DNA of 55,000 nucleotides, taken from the NCBI GenBank assembly GCA_905221605.1, contig CAJNDS010000477.1, forward strand, positions 17,501 through 72,500, read 5' to 3'. The notes under the pieces were generated by a model. That model made no database searches and was not told the origin of the DNA. It saw only the letters and a program-made list of their open reading frames with translations. Numbering within the stretch: position 1 is the stretch's first letter; the number at the start of each line of letters is the position of its first letter. Below, piece by piece: positions 16,284 to 29,105 of the stretch. Source of the DNA: Symbiodinium natans (lineage: Eukaryota; Sar; Dinophyceae; Suessiales; Symbiodiniaceae). The position numbers and the translations under genes were made by a program.

Positions 16284-16727
16284 GACTACTACTACGACTT
16301 TAACTACGACTACTACGACTACTACGACTACTACGACTACTACGACTACTACGACTACTACGACTGCTACGACTGCTACGACTACTACTACGACTACTAC
16401 GACTACTACTACGACTACTACTACGACGACTACTACGACTACGACGACTACGACGACTACTACGACTACTACGACTACTACGACTACTACGACTACTACG
16501 ACTACTACGACTACTACGACTACTACGACTACTACGACTACTACGACTACTACGACTACTACGACTACTACGACTACTACGACTACTACGACTACTACGA
16601 CTACTACGACTGCTACGACTACTACGACTACTACGACTACTACGACTACTACGACTACTACGACTACTACGACTACTACGACTTCTACGACTACTACGAC
16701 TACTATGACTACTACGACACCATCTAC
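16283..16727 (+). repeat. 9-bp (GACTACTAC)n minisatellite
   Basis: About 49 units of GACTACTAC, derived from the CTA run by a T-to-G change in every third triplet. Variants include CTG for CTA (around 16365 and 16612) and shortened 6-base units around 16430-16455. All frames stay open, producing spurious Tyr/Asp, Val and Arg/Ser ORFs. Confidence 0.92.
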
Positions 16728-16940
<213 letters not shown>

Positions 16941-17554
16941 TATGACCTGGCAAGCTGATATTGCATGGAACTTAGAAGTTCAAGAAACACTTTAAGCAAA
17001 GCAGGGCGGGTAGAACACATGCATGTGCCTGCGAAAACAACCCGGAAGTGCCAACCACGACTCCCGGGGTGTTGTGTGAAAGAAATGCTTACTGTCCTGG
17101 CCACGCAAAAGCGCTTGCCGCACAGAGAAGACTGTGGGGCCAATTAACCGCATGCCGCGTACAACTATTCCACAAAAGTTCAAAGTAGTATACTGGTTTT
17201 ACTTCCTACTTGTACTTCGCTCGTACGGCGGCACTAGGGGCAGCTGGGGGTCCCACGCGCGAGGGGGTCGTACGGGTTCCTGTGGTCAGAGGAACCTATT
17301 TCCTCTGACCGTCGCCGAGGTTTGGCATCTTCGCAGCGCGTGTCAGCATACAAGCTCGTAATGCCTATCAGATTGTCAGACTTCGCAGCAGGATCCAGTG
17401 GTCCAGCAGCAGAGCTGCTGCCAGCCGGATTGCTGGGAGGAACTTCTCCACAGTGTTGGATTCAATGACCTCGCCTTAGAACAGCTGGAGATCGGACTTG
17501 CAAACTGTCGGACAGTGCTGTGACAGTTTCATTTTCATCGTTCTTTCGTCTCAG
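16941..17554. other. Spacer without recognised feature
   Basis: Mixed-composition DNA between the microsatellite and the first channel exon. I see no coding similarity, repeat or RNA gene. The last bases (TTCTTTCGTCTCAG at 17541-17554) look like an intron 3' end, so the right part is probably intron. Confidence 0.4.
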
Positions 17555-20500
17555 CTGTTCATCTCCACCTTGATCGTGGCAAATGCCATCGTCATCGGCT
17601 TGGAGACGGACAACGCTGGGGAAGTCTGGGCAGCAACTTGACTCCTCTTGAAAGCCTTTGTGCAGCTTGCAGATGCATCAGCAGGTCTTCGAAAACGCGA
17701 TGTGGCTGGTGCCAGCAAGTTAAATTCAGCGCGAGCGCTTTCTGAGGGGAAACCTCTCGCAACGAAGTCGACCCACACAGTGAGAGTACTGGAAGCTCAC
17801 CTACCCTTGAATCTGGCAGCCCAGACCGCTGACCTTCCTTTCTTCACCAATGCTTTCCTAATCAGAGTCGGCACAATACCATTTCATCGGTCGAACATAC
17901 TAAAGGCCTGCACACCAGACAGCCTCGACAAGCTTCTTCTTCAGACATACAGTTCAGAAGCATGGATGCCACGACCGAAGAGTCTGAAGAGAGAGCCATG
18001 CCTGGGCCATGCCTCGCTAAATAGCAATGAGCAGTGGAAATGGCTGAGAGCAACTCGAGGTGATGGAAATCGCTTTCCTATGTATCTTTGCCATCGAGCT
18101 GCTTCTGCGAATTCTGGTCTCTGGGCCAGCAAAATTCTTCGCGTACGCGAATGAAGACTTCAGCTGGAGCGCCAACATGTGTCACTCGCCTCCTAGTTTA
18201 GGGCTGGCATTGCAACTGTGCGAGAGGAACCTTTTTGACTTCTGCGTTGTGATCGCTGGCTTCCTTGATGTCATGTTCGACTTCTCGCCAGTGCGGCATG
18301 AGAAGGCGGAGCTCTTGGATTCAGAATGCAGTCTCAGCTCCCGTGCATGTTGCGACAGACGGATTGTTTTCTAAGGGAAGCTTCATGACCTTTCTCCGCA
18401 TCATTCGGTTGCTGGGACCACAAAAGACGTCGTAGCATGTTGTATTACGACGACAGGATGCTTCTCGTCAAGCCAAATCAAAATTTCAGGTTATTGAGAG
18501 TCATGCGGATGATCCGTCTCTTGCGATTCTTGCGGGTGGCTTGGCTGATGCTTTAGATTTGTCGGTAGCTTTGCAGCAGAGGGTGTGCCTGGCGATGCCC
18601 AACGTGTGCAACTGAACTGATCTTGGTATTCCTTGGGAGAACGCAACTCTCAGTGCGTCTTGTGGTGACCCGTACGGTTACTTGCCCGACTCACGAGCCA
18701 GCGAGAGTCCAGCGGGCGACAGGAGGATACAGGAGGTCAAGGCATATCTAGGCTAATCCTTAATGTCTCTTGCATGATCTGCGGAGCCGATGTTTTCAGC
18801 TGAGGACTTCCATGTTCTGACATTCGGCTTTGCAGCAGCTGCTGTAGCCATCAGAAGCTCGACCAAGACGTTTGCAAGGGGCTTCTGCTTGCAAACAAGA
18901 AGCTACAGACACGGTTCTTGTGAACCCCTACAATCTCAGGAAACGTGTCCCTGCTGATGCTGGCAGCAATCTACGTTGCGGAACCCAGCTCTGCGGGTCA
19001 CGTCGTGCTGAGTGGGCCCATCTGGCCGGAGAACGCCCAAGGATCGCCCGGAAAGGTTCCCTGGGGCAACTCGTGTGACAGAATGTCCCGTAGTGTGCCA
19101 CACCCTGATTTGACGTTCTGGAAACAAGGTCACCTCGATTGTGTGCGTGCGGTTGATCATCCCGTTCATGCAGGACAACGAGCACCAGGAGCCGTGATTT
19201 AGCAAAACATACCAAAACTGTAAGACTTCTCATGGAAGTGCCAGTGGCAGTTGACCAACCGAGGAGTTTCTGAACGCTCACTTTGGCTCTCTTCGGAAGT
19301 CCATGCTCTCGTTGTTCTTCCTGCTGTCTGAGCCGGACTTGATGCCCTACTGGCCGGGTGACTGCATATGTCTCATGATGACTCACGCTGTTTTTTAGGA
19401 TGCTTTAGGATGGTTTAAGTCTGCACGTGGGACGTGGTGATCGGCTCAGCTTGGCATGGGATGTGGAGCGCTTGGAGTCAAGTATCAAATCTGAAGCAGC
19501 TCACAAAGCCATACAAAGCCAAGAGGCAGCCAAGATACACAAAAAAGGGTTCTATGGCGAATCTTGAGCCTTGGGCCCCCAAGATGTCCAAGCTCAAGCA
19601 GTGCCTTCTTCCCTGGAGGGATGTCTTGGAGTCCGATGCTCTTTTTTCTGCCTTTCTCATTGCCTTTGTCGTCTTCGCAGCTTGAATGCAGCAAGTCTCA
19701 CGATGTTCTGTCGCCAGGGCACAAGGCACCTAGAGCAGGCAAAGCGCCAGCACTAAGGTGAGCTTTGGCATCGTGGGTCTACTAACTGGCCTCGTTTGTG
19801 CCTTGTGCCAAGCTCTGGGTCGCCGAGCTCGTAGCAAGCATCGTCAAGGGCATTGACGCGCCGAGGAGAGTATGTTCGACAAGAACGATGCGAAGATTGA
19901 GCAGGAGCGTGCAGAGGCTGAAGAGAAGCGCCAGAGGACACCGAGCAGCTTCTCAGCTTCTCCATCCTTGGTACTTTCGGTACTTTAGTAACCAGGCTTT
20001 CCGACAAATTCCACCATCGCCGACCTTGCAGACCGTCGTCGACCTTTCTCATACTTTCAACCCATGCATCTTCCAACCACCACTGTCCTTGCCTCCCTCC
20101 AACACATCCAACCATAAAGATTTACCAAGATCACATCTACAAGCAGCTACAAGCAATGTTTAATCACCTGACTAATCACGTCGACCCAAGCCAACTATTG
20201 GACAAACATGGAGAAGCTGCAACGGCCGATAGGCTCCCGTCAGCTGGCCCAATCAGCCAGAGCGTGGACACGCCAACAGTCTGGGTTCTGGGATTCGCTT
20301 AATCCGTCTTGCCGATGCAATCCTTGCAAATCTGAAGGCAGCTGGTCGGCAGCAACAGCTTCCCTCCAAGTGGTCAGTTTTTCAATTTTTCACGATTCAC
20401 GAAGTGAGAAGTACCTGTACCAGCACCCTTCCACGTCAAGACAAAAACGTTTCTTGGGGCCTAATTCTTTTGCTGCCTGCTGCCCGGAAGAGTGTCTCCT

Positions 20501-21030
20501 TGCAGGATCATTAAAGGCTGCGAGGGAATCTTCGAGACCATCGCAAGCTCGCAAGGCAGCTGGAGATTTGTGTGGATGATTGCACACGGCCTAGTGAGTT
20601 TGTGCTTTGTGGAATTCTCTTCGGTTGTTGACGATCGTTCACGAATTCGCTTGAAGGCAAGGCGTTTTTGAATGATCGCAGGTCATGCTTCGATCGAAGA
20701 CATCATGCAAATCCTTCCTGCGCTTGACGAACTCTGCGTCGAAGAGAATGTGCCCTTCGCTCGAGAGGATCTCGTGAACACAGTCAGAGACCCAGAAGAC
20801 GATTCTTCTTGAGAATTGCACGATCACAGCAAATTCCTTCGTTGCTCTCTGAGGTGAACTGCATGGACACCGAAGCTTGGCTGACACATATGTCAAATTG
20901 TGCACTTGTGAGTTTCTTCTTGGCACAACCCATGAGCTCGGATGTGGCTACTGTCTTGTCAGGATGGCAGCGGTTCCATCGACAAGAAGGAATTCTGTAC
21001 CGTCCTCGGATTTGCTCGTTCGGTGCGATG
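17555..21030 (+). CDS. Voltage-gated cation channel gene (multi-exon, partial)
   Basis: Exon-sized pieces in correct order match a six-helix voltage-gated channel domain. S1: LFISTLIVANAIVIGLETDN (17555-17638). S2: MEIAFLCIFAIELLLRILVSG (about 18060-18167). S3: RNLFDFCVVIAGFLDVMFDF (from 18225). S4: FLRIIRLL (from 18388), then LLRVMRMIRLLRFLRVAW (18491-18553), with arginine at every third position. Pore helix: NAHFGSLRKSMLSLF (about 19273-19320). S6: DALFSAFLIAFVVFA (about 19635-19680). An Asp/Glu-rich charged stretch (KIEQERAEAEEKR, about 19890) and an EF-hand loop DGSGSIDKKEF (20963-20995) follow, suggesting a Ca2+-sensing C-terminus. Introns are short with AG 3' ends. Only one channel domain is visible, and S5 is not placed with confidence. 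Exact splice sites and both gene ends are inferred. Confidence 0.68.
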
Positions 21031-22399
21031 TGGGCCCTGCGAGCTTCGCACTGGCAGATTCTTGTAGCATCGTTTGTCCTCGTGCATACAGCAGCTGAGG
21101 CCAGAGTATTGTGCACTTGGCAGAGGGCTTACGGCCCATATCGATCGTGGCCACTCAGGCTGAACATCAAGCAGAAGCCGCCCACATCCGAATCTGTCCT
21201 TCGCGGTCGCCATGCCCATGTTGTGTCAATAAGGAGTTGCACTACATCACGGCACAGACCAAGGTGAAAGTAGACAGGCTTGGACGTTTCAATGGGAAGA
21301 TGGTGTTTTCCTTTCAGAAGTTATGGAAAGGTCGAACGAGGATGTGGCCCGAGTCAGCTGTTGAAGCTTACACTTCGCAGTGCAGGTGCGAAAGTCTTCT
21401 TGCTGGCATCGCGCAGCACTTCGAGCTGGACATGCAGGCATAGAATGGGCAGTCATGACATTTATAACATAGGATATGAGTGTTCGTTCGGCACAGTCTT
21501 GTGGACTGACGTAGATGTTGGGGCCTGCAACGAAACGGCCTTGGAATAATGAGGCCTCTTCCAAGTCATCGCCGAGCTTGCAGGCAGTGTGAAATCGTTC
21601 TGAGCTCCTCACTCGGGGGCACCACGGGGGCACCACGGGGGCACCATCTGAGAAAGTTGTCTTGTCTCGGAGGTTCTGCGCCCCGCCGGCCGATCCCGAA
21701 CCGGGCCGAAGGCCTTATGGATGCAGCTTGTGACTGTGATTCCGTTCTCATGTTCTGCTGTCCGTGTGTTGATTCACTTTAGGTGGCCCTGTTGAAGGAA
21801 TGCAAAACCGGGATCGAAACGCATGCCCTTGGCCCCACTCATTAGGAGTTGCCGTCCATGTCGTTACCTGCTTGTAACAAAGTAGTGGGTTTGCAGGCTC
21901 ATTTGGTTTGCTGCTTTGGTTGGTGGTGAACTTGCTCTTGGTCACCAGGGCATCGAGATACGAGGGTGGATAAAATATTGTTGTCCGGCCTCTCTGCGTT
22001 GAGAGTGGGGCACGGGTTGGACGCACGCATGTGAATGATAAAAAACGAAATACATCGCCAGAGCATGGTGGGTGGATGTTTCTGCGGTGGGCAATCGTTG
22101 GTGTGCCCACGGCTTGATTTGGTTTGGTTTCGTTTGGTCATGTGGTGGGCATTCGTAGCGAAGCCCTCTGTGACGTAGCGGGGTTGAGTGTTTTGGCGTG
22201 TCGCAGCCCCACAACAGCGTCAAAAGCCCCAGCGGCGAATAACAACTCACGACATACAAACAACTGCACAGTAGCATAAACGTCTGCACTCATCGTAATT
22301 TCGGGCTATCTTCGTTGCTCTTCTGCTGAAGCCCTGAGCATGTGCAGACTTCCATGACTATTTAGAGTAGTTAGAGTACTCATCATCTGTGCAGATTAT
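21031..22399. other. Region after the channel, no feature recognised
   Basis: No domain similarity was found on either strand. A short run of GGGGGCACCAC repeats lies at about 21615-21645. The open stretches present are short and unconvincing. The remaining exons or 3' end of the channel gene may lie at the left edge. Confidence 0.35.
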
Positions 22400-22488
22400 T
22401 TGCTGTTGATGCAGGAACGTGTTTCGCCACTTTCGCCCTCCAAATTTAACAGCAATCCCACACGGGAGATGCTTGGTTCAACAAAAGA

Positions 22489-22517
22489 GAGAGCGAGAGA
22501 GAGAAAGAGAGAGAGGG
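22489..22517 (+). repeat. GA-rich microsatellite
   Basis: Imperfect (GA)n/(GAGA) run embedded in otherwise mixed sequence. Confidence 0.7.
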
Positions 22518-22749
22518 AAGTTTGTCGAAAGAGACCGAAGAGGCATCAAGACAGGCATGACATGAGATCATTCCTGGCGTCGCTCATGCGCCCAGGGAGC
22601 GCGCACAGATATCTCAGGCGAGTGCAGCGGCAGCTTTCGGAGACCGACCTTGCCCATGTTGGCTCCGAGACGCCGTGGACGAGTGTCGCCAAGGCTGTTA
22701 AAGTTGCAGCAGATTGTAGCAGATGTGAGTCCGTGTGAGTTGTCCAATT

Positions 22750-24760
22750 CAGCAAGCTCAGCCTAGTCTGAGCCAGGAACTCGCAGACATCAGAGACACG
22801 ATGTTGAAGGAACTGCAGTCATCGAAGGTGGGGCGTTTCCAATTTCGTTTCGATGGATGGACCTCTGACATCGAATGCGATACAAAGTTATGGTTTGAGG
22901 CTGCTGGAAGGGGTAGCGGGGCACACCAGTAAACTCAAGCCCGCACGCACGCATGCATGCACACAAGAAACAACGCATGGAACCGGGCCGATGTTCCAAA
23001 CAAATGGCTGCCCCAATCGCACCCAAGAGAACCCCCTGCCCCCCCCCTGCCCCTGGGGTCATCAGGTCTTTCATGAGCATAAACAACAGTTCCAGATTTA
23101 AGCATTCGGTTTCCTACCACCCCTCACTGGCGATTTGGGCCCCTGTATACCACCTCAGCTAAACTGTCGACTTTAAAGGTTAGGATAATCCGGGCTGAGG
23201 GTGATCCTTTGGGCTTCCAGGGTTTCAAGTCAGTATATTGGGTGTACGGTTTTTTTGAGGGCTGGGGGTTTGCATGGCTCAGACTAGGCAGGGTTCCGAG
23301 GCCTGACAGTTTTCGTGGTCCATCGTTTTTTAGGCAAAGCTGAGGCTGCTGGTTCACTTTTCTGTTGGAAATCGCTGCCAGCCTGCTGTCCCGGTGCAAC
23401 TCCTCGAGAAGTCAGTTAAGCGACCTGCCCTGGACCGTCGACCCTCCGCTGCGAAGACGCGCTCCAGAAGAGCGGCACAGTTACCAGACTGACTCTTGTG
23501 CAGAGTGCCCCGGGGCGATCGGTCCTAGTCTGCAGTCCCGGAAGAATCTCAAAGTTGTCTCGTTTGACTATGGTGGCTTTTCAGAGGTTCCTTGCTCACA
23601 GATGTTCTAGAGGTGGCCAGCTTCAACTTTGATTCTACAAGTCTGGAATTTGCGCTCAGACAAAATGCCTGTAAATTTGAGTTCGCCTACGACTTTGGAC
23701 ACTACTGTACCGTACTTGTAACGACATGATGACCAACCTATTGCAAAGCCTCCTGGCCTTGGCAGGCGATGGTGTCAGAGGCCATTCGAAGCGATGGAGA
23801 CATGGAGCGCAGTCTCCGCGAGGTCATGACAGACTGCCTGAATGAGATTGTGAGAGTTGGAAGAGGAATGTGGAACTAATCCTTCTTGCATTCAAGTTGC
23901 ATGCCCAATTCCGGTCAGCGGGTGTTGATAACTGGTTCTCGTAGCTTCACATCTGCGAATATCAGCGCCAGGTCGAAACCGTCCAACGAGAGATGTCTTC
24001 TCAACTCCAGCTTCAGCTGAACACGGTGGTGGAGGCAACTCGCCAGGCGAGAGGGATGCCTCGTCTCCTCGCAATTTCATGTTGCCACGCATTGTAGCCG
24101 AGGCTTAGCGAATAAGCTAAGTGCTGCTGGGAATCGTGACAGGTTCACACAGGCATACTGCGTGAAGTTGCGTCCATGCAGTCCTGTGTGTCTTGCGCTC
24201 AGCCGCACATTATGAACAACTGGGATGATGTCTTTGCCAATTTGTGTTCCCATCCGCAATGGCTTCGAAAGCAGCCTAGGTCAACGACCTTACAATCCTT
24301 GGCACAGCAGAATGCTGCCCATGTCGAAAGCCCCTTCGGTGGCATTGCAGAAGATCGTCCCAGTCGAAAGCTCGCCTGACCTTGCCTGCGCCATGGCCGA
24401 GGCTTGACGCGGTGCCAGTATCCCGCTGCTTCTCAGCACATGCATTGTCCTGCACGAATGGCGATAATCACTTGAACAGTTGACTTGTTGGTTTCTAGGC
24501 TCTTTGAATCTAGAACGATTCAGAACGTGCAAGAACCAAACAAGACATGCAGACTCAGGCGCCAGACCTTTGCAACGCGAGACAAAGTTCTCACGTACAC
24601 CAGGCTGCGTTGGTCTCGTCTGTGCTTCTTGCTGCTTGTACCTGCACTGTGGCAGGAGCTTGACACTTGGAAGCATTCTTTCTTTGCTGAGCTGGAGGCT
24701 CGCATATTGCAAAACCTGACCACTGCCTTTTTTGGCTCTGAGACTCTAGGAAGCTTCTGA
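22750..24760 (+). CDS. Unrecognised intron-rich gene with coiled-coil exons
   Basis: I do not recognise the family. Several exon-like plus-strand stretches have a strongly helical, charged composition typical of coiled coils: QELADIRDTMLKELQSSK (about 22775-22830), RSDGDMERSLREVMTDC (about 23785-23840), VETVQREMSSQLQLQLNTVV (about 23972-24030) and WQELDTWKHSFFAELEARIL (about 24650-24710). Each is bounded by stops and by AG or GT/GC-like boundaries, as in the better-supported genes nearby. They may be exons of one gene or of two. Strand and coding nature are inferred from residue pattern only. Confidence 0.35.
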
Positions 24761-25534
24761 TTTCCACTGGTCACTTAACCTCCTTTGCAGGCGATGCATC
24801 TGAGCCTGGCGCCAACAGCGCAGCCGTGGAAGACAGCCTCTCGTCAGGACCATGGCTCGTTTTCCACATCCGGGTTGCAAGGTGTCAGGGAAGGGACCCA
24901 CAATGAAAGCACCACAGCGGTGGGATGTTCATGCTGAGATCTGAGGCAAGCAAGACCTTCCGACAGCATGCCAATGTGCCGGATGTCCTGGACAATACAT
25001 TGTCTCCTGCAAATGGAACCCTTTCAACAGCCAGGGAAGCTGCCGAGAGGTGCCTCGTCACGGAGCATATACTCAGCGATGCTGCTCATCATGGCTGCAT
25101 GTCGCACCAGCTGTCCTCGATCCAAAGCCCAGGATAGCAGCTGCTGCTCTTCGCCACAGTGCCAGTCAGCGCAGCGAGGCTTTTGGAGAGCCTTTCCCGA
25201 AAAGTCCTGAGAACAGCTCAGCATGTCCGACCTCTTGCTGAGATGTCCTTGTGTTGCAGGTGCGCCTGGCAGAGCGGTCCACGCCCACCTCTGCCTCCTC
25301 GCCGCTCTCCAAAGGGGGGGGGAGACCGTGGAGAACGGGATGAGCATCCTTCGACAGCCCTCTCTCGTGGCAGCTCAGGTGGCCGCCGTCCCCAGATGTG
25401 TCTGATGCCACCAGGCAGTCTCCCAACGAACCGGCACCTCATCCAAAGGTTGTTGGAGCGGGTTGGGTGGCTTCATGTTTTATGTGTGTGTTAAGTGTAC
25501 CTGTCTCTAAGTCAGCCAAAGCCTCAATATGTGG

Positions 25535-25620
25535 CCCAGCTTACACCAGCTTACACCAGCTTACACCAGCTTACACCAGCTTACACCAGCTTACACCAGC
25601 CTACACCACCTTGCGCCAGC
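25535..25620 (+). repeat. 10-bp tandem repeat (CAGCTTACAC)n
   Basis: Six perfect copies of TTACACCAGC (25541-25600) are flanked by one or two diverged copies (CTACACCACC, TTGCGCCAGC). Total about eight units. Confidence 0.9.
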
Positions 25621-25771
25621 TAATCCTGCCTAATCAGAGGGCATTTTTGCTGAGCATTCGCAGAGCATCCGCAGAGCCCTGGAGGCGCTGGAAGGATGCG
25701 CTCGCCTGAAGCCGCAATAAGCCGCTTCAGATGGCAAAACGGAGATAGGAAAAGCATTTGGAAGCCATGCT

Positions 25772-26038
25772 TTGACATTGTGGCAAGCGCTGAGAGATGC
25801 AGACTCTTTAGACTCAGGTCAAGCCAGAGAGCTCCTGCAGCTACTGCAGCTACTGTTAACGTTGCCAGAGTCCTCACCCGGCCAGGAGCCGTGTGTACCG
25901 TTTCTGGCGGGGATGGTTCCATTCCCGCCGTGCTGGCAGAATTCCAAAGGAAGTTTCTGCATCAAAAGGTGCACTCAGCACGCGAGAGCTTTCTGCAAGA
26001 AGACCCAGTTCATGCTGGTCACAAGTCTTCAAACATGA
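25772..26038 (+). CDS. Possible helical exon, unrecognised
   Basis: An open stretch with the helical, Leu/Gln-rich segment LWQALRDADSLDSGQARELL and LQLLQLLLTLPESSPGQ. I cannot assign a family. It lies next to a minus-strand stretch that also looks coding, so at most one of several interpretations is right. Confidence 0.25.
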   Translation: MTLWQALRDADSLDSGQARELLQLLQLLLTLPESSPGQEPCVPFLAGMVPFPPCWQNSKGSFCIKRCTQHARAFCKKTQFMLVTSLQT

Positions 26039-26071
26039 TGAGGAGCCAGGAGGTCACTGGATTGGGGCTTC

Positions 26072-26467
26072 TCAGAGAAGCTCCGGAATTTGTTTAGCGC
26101 ACAATTGAAGCAGATTCGCTCGCAAGATTGTGAGGATGAGCTTGTGCATCTGTGCATCTCTCTGGGCAGCCTCTGTTGTTCGTAAAAGCTGGAAAGCAAT
26201 CATACGTTGTCGTTCATCAGTTCGAATGGCATCATTCTGCAACTTGGGCTGCTTGGGGTGTTCCTCATAGAGTCTTAGAGACATGACGAACGCGAACGCA
26301 TCAGCACAAAGATCTGCACCTGCCGATGGGATCGGGGGCGCAGATGCCAGTTCTGTTTCTCCTGACAAAGGCTGATGCTGAAGCACCCGAAATTTGCGGA
26401 CATCTTGTGCAGTACTGCGTTGGCAGCTGAGATTCGGCATCTTGCGAATCTGAGCAGGGCATTGCAA
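26072..26467 (-). CDS. Possible helical exon, minus strand, unrecognised
   Basis: A 131-codon open frame whose last two-thirds have protein-like composition: GADLCADAFAFVMSLRLYEE, RMIAFQLLRTTEAAQRDAQ and LILTILRANLLQLCAKQIPE. The pattern suggests helical repeats of a large scaffold protein, but no family can be named by eye. It has no ATG at its 5' end and would be an internal exon. Confidence 0.3.
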   Translation of the reverse strand: MQCPAQIRKMPNLSCQRSTAQDVRKFRVLQHQPLSGETELASAPPIPSAGADLCADAFAFVMSLRLYEEHPKQPKLQNDAIRTDERQRMIAFQLLRTTEAAQRDAQMHKLILTILRANLLQLCAKQIPELL

Positions 26468-26571
26468 CGTGCTGCAATGTATAAATAATAAATATTATTT
26501 AATGGCTACCGCCAATGCCGCCGACCCCATCCTAAGAATTGAAGCACGCTCTGTCCGGCTCAACCCCGACA

Positions 26572-26700
26572 GGAGGGGGGTGGGGGGTGGGGGGGTGGGG
26601 TGGGGGGGGTGGGGGGTGTGTGGGTGGGGGGGCGGAAGGCAGGTGGAGGGGGGGGCATATGGGCGGGTGGGGCGGGGGATTGCGGGGGGGAGCGGTCCCG
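26572..26700 (+). repeat. G-run tract (quadruplex-prone)
   Basis: Runs of 4-9 G separated by T, TGT or C. It marks the left edge of the GC-rich repeat array. Plus-strand G-runs of this kind can form G-quadruplexes. The matching minus strand yields only artefactual poly-proline frames. Confidence 0.9.
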
Positions 26701-28436
26701 GCTTAAAACTCAGCTTACCTAGGGCCGCTGAAACCATGAAGCATGGGGCCAGGGCCATGATGGGGAGCGGTCGGAGTGGGCGGAGAGGGCGGGGGGAGTG
26801 GAGGAAGCGGGCATGCACTGGAGCCCTTGGCACCATAGGGGAAGGCCCTGGGCCGCTGGGGCCATGAAGCCATGGGGCAGAGGGCCATGCGGAGCGGTCG
26901 GGGGGAGTGGAGGAAGCTGGCATGCACTGGAGCCCTTAAAACTCAGTTCAATGGTAGAAGGCTGGACCATGGGACCATGGGGGTAGGGCCCTGGGCCGCT
27001 GGGGCCATGAAGCCATGGGGTCGGAGAGGGCGGAGAGGGCGGGGGGAGTGGAGGAAGCGGGCATGCACTGGAGCCCTGAAAATTCAGCTTAGGGCCTATG
27101 GTAGAAGGCTGGGGCCATGGGACCCTGGGGGTAGGGCCCTGGGGCGCTGGGGCCATGAACAACTTAGGGCCTATGGCAGAAGACCATGGGAGTAGCCATG
27201 GGGCGGGGGAGTGGAGGAAGCGGGAATGCGCTGGAGCCCTTTAAACTCAGCTTAGGGCCTAGGGCCGCTGGGGCCAGAGGGCCATGGGGAGCAGTGGGAG
27301 TGGGCGGAGAGGGCGGGGGGAGTGGAGGAAGCGGGCATGCCCTTGGAGCATGCACTGGACCCCTTTAAACTCAGCTTAGGGCCTATGGTAGAAGGCTGGG
27401 CCATGGGACCATGGGGGTAGGGCCCTGAAGGGGCGCTGGGGCGGGCGGGGTGGAGCAACTTAGGGTCTATGGCAGAAGGCTGGGCCATGTTAGAATGGGG
27501 GTGAGCCCTAAAACTCAGCTTGGGTATGGTGAAGGCCGGGGCTGGACCTGGGGGTAGGCCCTGGGCCGCTGGGGCCGAAGGCTGAACCATGGGTGAGCCC
27601 CAGCCGTGGGCCAGAGGGCCATGGGGAGCGGTCCCGGAAAGTGGAGGAAGCGGGGCATGCGCTGGAGCCCTTAAAACTCAGCCTAGGGCCTGGGGCCGCT
27701 GGGGCCATGAAGCCATGGGCCAGAGGGCCATGGGTAGCAGTCGGAGTGGGCAGAGAGGGCGGGGGGAGTGGAGGAAAATGGCACTGGAGCCCTTTAAACT
27801 CAGCTTGGGGCCTATGGTAGAAGGCTGAACCATGGGACCATGGGGGTAGGGCCCCGGGGCGCTGGGGCCATGAAGCCATGGGGCCAGCCATGGGGAGCGG
27901 TCGGAGTGGGCGGAGAGGGCGGGCATGGGACCATGGGGGTGAGCCCCAAAACTCAGGGAGCGGTCGGGGGGGAAGTGGAGGAAGCGCTTAAAACTCGCTG
28001 GGCCCATGAAGTCATGGGGTTTGTAGATGCCATGGAGGTGTCAGCTTGGGCATGGTGAAGGCTGGGGCCATGGACCTGGCGTAGGCCCTGGGCCGCTGGG
28101 GTTATGGACCAAGGGGAGTGGAGGAAGCAATGAAAGCTGGGGCCATGGGATGCGGAGGGTCTGGGTGCTGGGCCATGTTCGAAGCCATGGGGCCAGAGGG
28201 CCATGGGAGCGGTCGCGGTGGGCGGAGAGCGCGGGAGGGCGCTGGGGCCATGAAGCCAGCTACGGCGACCGGCCGGAGTGGGCGGAGAGACTGGGACACG
28301 TGGGCGGTGGCGCTGGCTGGGGCCGTGAAGCCATCGGCCATGGGGGCGGTCGGGCGGAAACCGTTAAAACTCAACCATGGAAGTAAGCAGGCATTGCACT
28401 GAGCCCAAAACTCAGCTTGAGGCCTCTGGTAAAGGC

Positions 28437-28605
28437 TGGGGCGGGGCAGGGGGGTGGGGGGGGTGGGGGGGGGGGGGTGGGGGGGGGTGGGGGGGGGTGG
28501 GGGGGGTGGGGGGGCGGGGGGGGGGTTGGTGGGGGGGTGGGGGGTGGGGGTTGGGTTCGGGGTGGGGGGGGGGGCGGAGCGGGCGGGGGAAAACGGAGGG
28601 GGCGC
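28437..28605 (+). repeat. G-run tract 2 (quadruplex-prone)
   Basis: GGGGGGGTGGGGGG-type sequence for about 160 bases, ending with GGGGCGGAGCGGGCGGGGGA AAACGGAGGGGGCGCGGGCATG. The same terminal phrase ends tract 3, so the two tracts are copies of one unit. Confidence 0.9.
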
Positions 28606-28824
28606 GGGCATGGAGTGGAGCCCATGTGCTGGAACCCTTTAAATCATTGCCTTGTCCGTGAGGGGTTGGGGGCGGGTGGGAGCAACTGGCAGAAGGCTGG
28701 GTCATACCCTGAAGGTAGGCCCTGGGCCGCTGGGGCCTGTCCCATGGGCTGTTGGGGCCATGAAGCCATAGCCAGCCGAACATGCCTTGGAGCCTTGGAA
28801 AGAAGGCTGAGGCCATGGGACGGG

Positions 28825-29105
28825 GGTAGGGTTGGGGGGGGGGGTGGGGTGGGGTTGGGGGGGGTGTGGGGGGGGGGGGGGGGGTGGGGGGGGTGGGGGG
28901 GGGGGGGGGGGGTGGGGGGGGGTGTGGGGGGGGGGGTGTGGGGGGGGTGGGGGGGGTGGGAGGGTGGGGGGGGTTGGGGGGGTGGGGGGGGGTGGGGGGG
29001 GGTGGCGGGGGGGGGGGGGTGGGGGGGGTGGGGGGTGGGGGTTGGGTGGGGGTGGGGGGGGGGGGGGGGGCGGAGCGGGCGGGGGAAAACGGAGGGGGCG
29101 CGGGC
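28825..29105 (+). repeat. G-run tract 3 (quadruplex-prone)
   Basis: About 260 bases that are almost entirely G with isolated T, ending in the same GGGCGGGGGAAAACGGAGGG phrase as tract 2. It is the longest G-rich stretch of the window. Confidence 0.9.

Noticed and set aside
18840-18866. GTAGCCAT...AGCTCGACCAAG resembling a spliced leader
   Set aside because: Only the first eight bases match; the TTTTGGCTCAAG end is missing. Likely chance.
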